Below, piece by piece: positions 61,093 to 64,000 of a DNA stretch of 64,000 bases (positions within the stretch are counted from its first letter, which is position 1; every line of letters starts with the position of its first letter). The notes under the pieces were generated by a model. It had not been told where the DNA came from, did no database searches, and saw nothing but the letters and a program-made list of their open reading frames with translations. The DNA is taken from NCBI GenBank assembly GCA_044221805.1, contig JBGAOK010000001.1:77397-141396 (forward strand), written 5' to 3'. This DNA comes from Meridianimarinicoccus sp044221805 (lineage in GTDB: Bacteria > Pseudomonadota > Alphaproteobacteria > Rhodobacterales > Rhodobacteraceae). The translations under genes were made by a program, and so were the position numbers.

Positions 61093-63735
61093 ATGCGTGA
61101 ATTTTGGAGATTTAATGAGCGATCGTCCGACGATTGTGCGCTTGCGATCCCAGGCGGAACTGGCCTGACCTATGGCAAGTTGGCCCGCAGGGCTGATGCC
61201 TGGGCAGAACAGCTGAAGCAACTTACGGCAAACAGGCGGTGCCTGGTGGCCCTTGAGCTTGATCTCGACCCAGAGTCCATCGCAGCTTATCTCGGTGCGC
61301 TCCGCGCGGGATATCCAGCGATCATTCTGGAGCCAGGCCAGATCAGTTCTGAAAGCGGAATCTTCGCTTCTTGGCGGCCCGAAATCAGCATTCCCGCCGG
61401 AGCTGTCTGCCCAGTTCTGAACCACCTGCCCGATGAAGGCGATGCTGAGCCGCATCCCGATCTGCGTGTGCTGTTGTCCACATCCGGCAGCACCGGAGAC
61501 CCCAAACTGGTGCGGCTTTCCGCTCGCAATATTGCTTCAAATGCCAATGCTATCGCAGAGTACCTCGGCATTACACCTGCAGATCGGGCCGCGACAACGC
61601 TGCCGCTCCACTACTCCTATGGTCTGTCGGTGCTGAATTCCTATCTCGCCGCAGAAGCGTCTCTTCTGCTGGTGCGACAGTCGGTGATCGACCCGGTGTT
61701 CTGGAATGAAGCCCGAGCCGCCCGGGTAACGAGCCTGGCGCTCGTGCCACATCAATTTGAACTGCTTGCCCATGGCGGCTTTACAGGAACTGAGCTACCG
61801 TCCCTGCGCTATATGACCCAAGCTGGTGGCAAGCTCGCCCCGGATCTTGTTTCCCGCTTTGACGCGATGTCCCGCCTGAATGACTGGGAGCTTTTCATCA
61901 TGTACGGCCAGACCGAGGCCGCGCCCCGCATCTCATTTGTCCCACCTGAAGCACTGCCCGCTGCCGCAGATACAATCGGACGCGCCATTCCTGGCGGGCG
62001 TCTCTGGCTTGCGGCAGAAGACGGAACCGAGATCAAAACACCTGGTCATCCGGGCGAACTTGTCTACGCGGGTCCGAATGTGATGATGGGGTATGCAATC
62101 ACACGGGCAGATCTGGAGCGTGGTCAAGATGTGACCGACCTGCACACCGGTGACGTCGCCGAGCGTACCGATGCAGGATACTTCCGAATCGTCGGGCGTC
62201 ATAAGCGCTTTGTCAAACTCTACGGGCTGAGGATCAGTCTCGACCAGATCGAAGCATTTCTGCTAGATCGGGGCATCCCGGTCCAGGCGGTGGCGCTTGA
62301 GGATCGGCTTGTGATCCTCCATCGTGAACGGGATCAGGGTATGGCGGCGGTCGCAGCACTAGCTGATGAATACAGCCTGCCGCCTTCGGTCATCCATGCG
62401 GGCTTTCTGGCGGAGGTTCCGCGTCTGTCTTCGGGCAAGCCTGACCATGGGGCACTGCGCAGCATTGCAACAGAAATGCTGACAGCGTCGCTGATCGCAT
62501 CGCAACAGGCACACGCAGATGATACGCTGGCAAAGGTTTTACAGCGGGCGACCCGCAGCCCCAAAGTCGGCCCGGAGGACAGCTTCAACTCATTGGGCGG
62601 TGACTCGCTAAGCTATCTGCAAATGCAACTGTTCCTAGAGGAACGCCTGGGGCAGGCGCCGCAGGGTTGGGAAGACATGCCTCTGGTAATGCTTGAGGGT
62701 CTGTCGCGGGAAGTCGGTGCGGGTGTTTCCGATCGCGTTCGCCTTGGCATTGATGTACCACTGCGACTTTTGGCGATCACTCTTGTTGTCGTTCAGCATG
62801 CAACCAATTACCCGCTGTACGGCGGCACGTGGATGCTGATCGCATTGATGGGGTTCGTCATGGCGCGTTTTCAGCTGCGCCAGATTTCTTTAGGCGAACC
62901 CTTCAGATTGGCGGCGCGCTTGCTCTATCCAATCGTACCATTATACTTCTTGCTCCTTGCGGCTTACGAACTGGTGGGAAAAAGTGTTCCCTTGAGCTTC
63001 CTGTTGCTCTTGGGGAACTATAGGGTTCCGACCGGGGGCTGGGTGCTCGGGGTATACTGGTTTGTCAGTGTCTATACGCAACTCGTCCTTGCCATGGCGC
63101 TGGTCTCGGCAGTACCGGTTTTGCGCGAGGCGGTGGTGCGGCGTCCTTGGGCGGCGCCGGCTCTGGCGGTGGCCGCAGTCTTGCCAGTTTTGGCGGTAAT
63201 GCTGATTGGCGAGGATCGCCTGCCACTTCCTTATAGTCCGTCGCGTGGCTTTCTGGAGTGCCTGTCGGTCTTCCTGATTGGCTGGATGCTGCACTGCTGG
63301 CAGGGTCGTGGCCAACTGGCGATTACCGGGGTTCTCGCAACGATCGTTCTTGGTCTTCTGATGCAGATTGACGCGCCTTGGCATTTTCAATGGAGCGCGC
63401 GCGTCTTGCTTGTCTTGACATTTGTCCTACTCGCCATCAACCCGAAGATATCACTGCCCACACCATTGGCCAGGCAATTGACCTCTCTCGCCTCAGTTAC
63501 GCTCTTTGTATATCTCCTGCACCAGATCGTCGTCTACTTCGTTGTCTATTTCCATCCTACATTCTCACAACCGATCGGCGCCGGAATATCCGTCATCGTG
63601 TCATTTTTGGTGGCAATCTTGGCGAGCAACGCCTTCAAGGCAATCGAACAGTGGAGCATGAAGATATTCATCCCATCATCGCGGGTTCGGTTATCGGGCA
63701 TGTCCGGCTCTGACCCCCAGCACTCATCCAGCTGA
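61093..63735 (+). CDS. Second adenylation-carrier-acyltransferase-3 fusion, paralogue
   Basis: 880-aa protein with the same architecture as the 56983-59601 product: A3 loop STSGSTGDPK (129-138), A10 lysine in LSSGKPDHGAL, carrier serine S505 in LGGDSLSYLQ, and RX10H with R558 and H569 in the AT3 domain. Most blocks are nearly the same as in the first copy, but codon use is clearly more A/T-rich than that copy and the neighbours. The start ATG has AGAGG upstream. Likely a paralogue with a different acyl substrate or acceptor, or a horizontally acquired relative. Residues around the adenylation pocket differ in places (for example LHYSYG versus LFYSYG), so the substrate may differ. Confidence 0.9.
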   Translation: MREFWRFNERSSDDCALAIPGGTGLTYGKLARRADAWAEQLKQLTANRRCLVALELDLDPESIAAYLGALRAGYPAIILEPGQISSESGIFASWRPEISIPAGAVCPVLNHLPDEGDAEPHPDLRVLLSTSGSTGDPKLVRLSARNIASNANAIAEYLGITPADRAATTLPLHYSYGLSVLNSYLAAEASLLLVRQSVIDPVFWNEARAARVTSLALVPHQFELLAHGGFTGTELPSLRYMTQAGGKLAPDLVSRFDAMSRLNDWELFIMYGQTEAAPRISFVPPEALPAAADTIGRAIPGGRLWLAAEDGTEIKTPGHPGELVYAGPNVMMGYAITRADLERGQDVTDLHTGDVAERTDAGYFRIVGRHKRFVKLYGLRISLDQIEAFLLDRGIPVQAVALEDRLVILHRERDQGMAAVAALADEYSLPPSVIHAGFLAEVPRLSSGKPDHGALRSIATEMLTASLIASQQAHADDTLAKVLQRATRSPKVGPEDSFNSLGGDSLSYLQMQLFLEERLGQAPQGWEDMPLVMLEGLSREVGAGVSDRVRLGIDVPLRLLAITLVVVQHATNYPLYGGTWMLIALMGFVMARFQLRQISLGEPFRLAARLLYPIVPLYFLLLAAYELVGKSVPLSFLLLLGNYRVPTGGWVLGVYWFVSVYTQLVLAMALVSAVPVLREAVVRRPWAAPALAVAAVLPVLAVMLIGEDRLPLPYSPSRGFLECLSVFLIGWMLHCWQGRGQLAITGVLATIVLGLLMQIDAPWHFQWSARVLLVLTFVLLAINPKISLPTPLARQLTSLASVTLFVYLLHQIVVYFVVYFHPTFSQPIGAGISVIVSFLVAILASNAFKAIEQWSMKIFIPSSRVRLSGMSGSDPQHSSS

Positions 63736-64000
63736 AACGACTTGTCGGCGGGTGACAAATGCTTGCCTGCGCGGAGGTAGCAACGGGCGATTGGCGAAGC
63801 GTTCCGACGGTGTGGAGCCGATCGCCCGTTGCGGCGAGTTGGGCGGCGGAGTTCGCTGGGGTCAGAGCACGATGACTCCGGTGCGATCTGCCGCGACGGG
63901 CGGGGTTCAACGCAGGGGCACGCGAGCACCGGGACACGCCTTCGCGTTGCGGCGAGTGTGATCTGTCGCCGAAGTCCGGGCAGCCCGACCAGCTGCGTGC
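63736..64000. other. Window end, no feature recognised
   Basis: 265 bp after the second fused gene. Open frames of 60-130 codons exist on both strands but carry no family sequence, and no terminal inverted repeats or transposase motifs were identified. A gene crossing the right edge cannot be excluded. Confidence 0.4.

Overview
The window looks like chromosomal or megaplasmid DNA of a high-GC alphaproteobacterium, most likely a Rhodobacteraceae-type organism. The grounds are strongly G/C-ending codons, dense operons with ATGA-type overlaps, and typical families of that group (liv-type ABC systems, MipA/OmpV, PobR-like AraC, MBOAT and RTX/T1SS surface loci). No rRNA, tRNA, CRISPR or recognisable transposase was seen. 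This is family-level inference from sequence alone.

Layout. (1) 1-14330 is a catabolic and uptake island: a Gfo/Idh/MocA dehydrogenase, two KstD/fumarate-reductase-like flavoproteins, a short-chain epimerase, an AroE-like dehydrogenase, a livKHMGF importer whose binding protein is broken by a deletion/frameshift, two SDRs, a PobR-like AraC regulator and a NIPSNAP protein. It probably imports and oxidises a hydroaromatic or alicyclic acid. (2) 14909-20936 is a probable toxin locus: a secreted Het-C/zinc-phospholipase-C-like protein, two helical proteins resembling the two parts of an alpha-xenorhabdolysin (XaxAB/YaxAB) pore former, and a 945-aa protein of unknown family. (3) 28623-21300 (minus strand) is a five-gene envelope/efflux operon: MipA/OmpV, RND adaptor, RND pump, OmpR-type regulator and histidine kinase. 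A tandem direct repeat lies upstream.

(4) 36996-29240 (minus) is a tight eight-gene operon that looks like a Gram-negative counterpart of the Gram-positive dlt system: carrier protein, PLP decarboxylase, sulfotransferase, AMP ligase, DltD-like SGNH protein, a 66-aa DltX-like microprotein ending in an exact FxYxxF motif, MBOAT acyltransferase and acyl-CoA dehydrogenase. The likely job is to activate, tailor and export an acyl or aminoacyl group onto an envelope polymer. (5) 37230-40351 holds a broken GT4 glycosyltransferase, a tail-anchored protein and a frameshifted secreted beta-propeller. (6) 52879-40426 (minus) is an RTX/type I secretion operon: an RTX protein made almost only of repeats, two GT4 glycosyltransferases, two related large proteins, the T1SS ABC protein and adaptor, and a sulfotransferase-TPR protein.

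(7) 54326-63735 carries a LuxR-type regulator fused to an alpha/beta-hydrolase that lacks the usual serine. Divergent from it are two single-chain proteins joining an adenylation domain, a phosphopantetheine carrier and a ten-helix acyltransferase-3 domain, with a stand-alone acyltransferase-3 between them. Regions 4 and 7 are two independent solutions to the same task: ATP-driven loading of an acyl group on a carrier and its transfer through a membrane O-acyltransferase. They are the most interesting content of the window.
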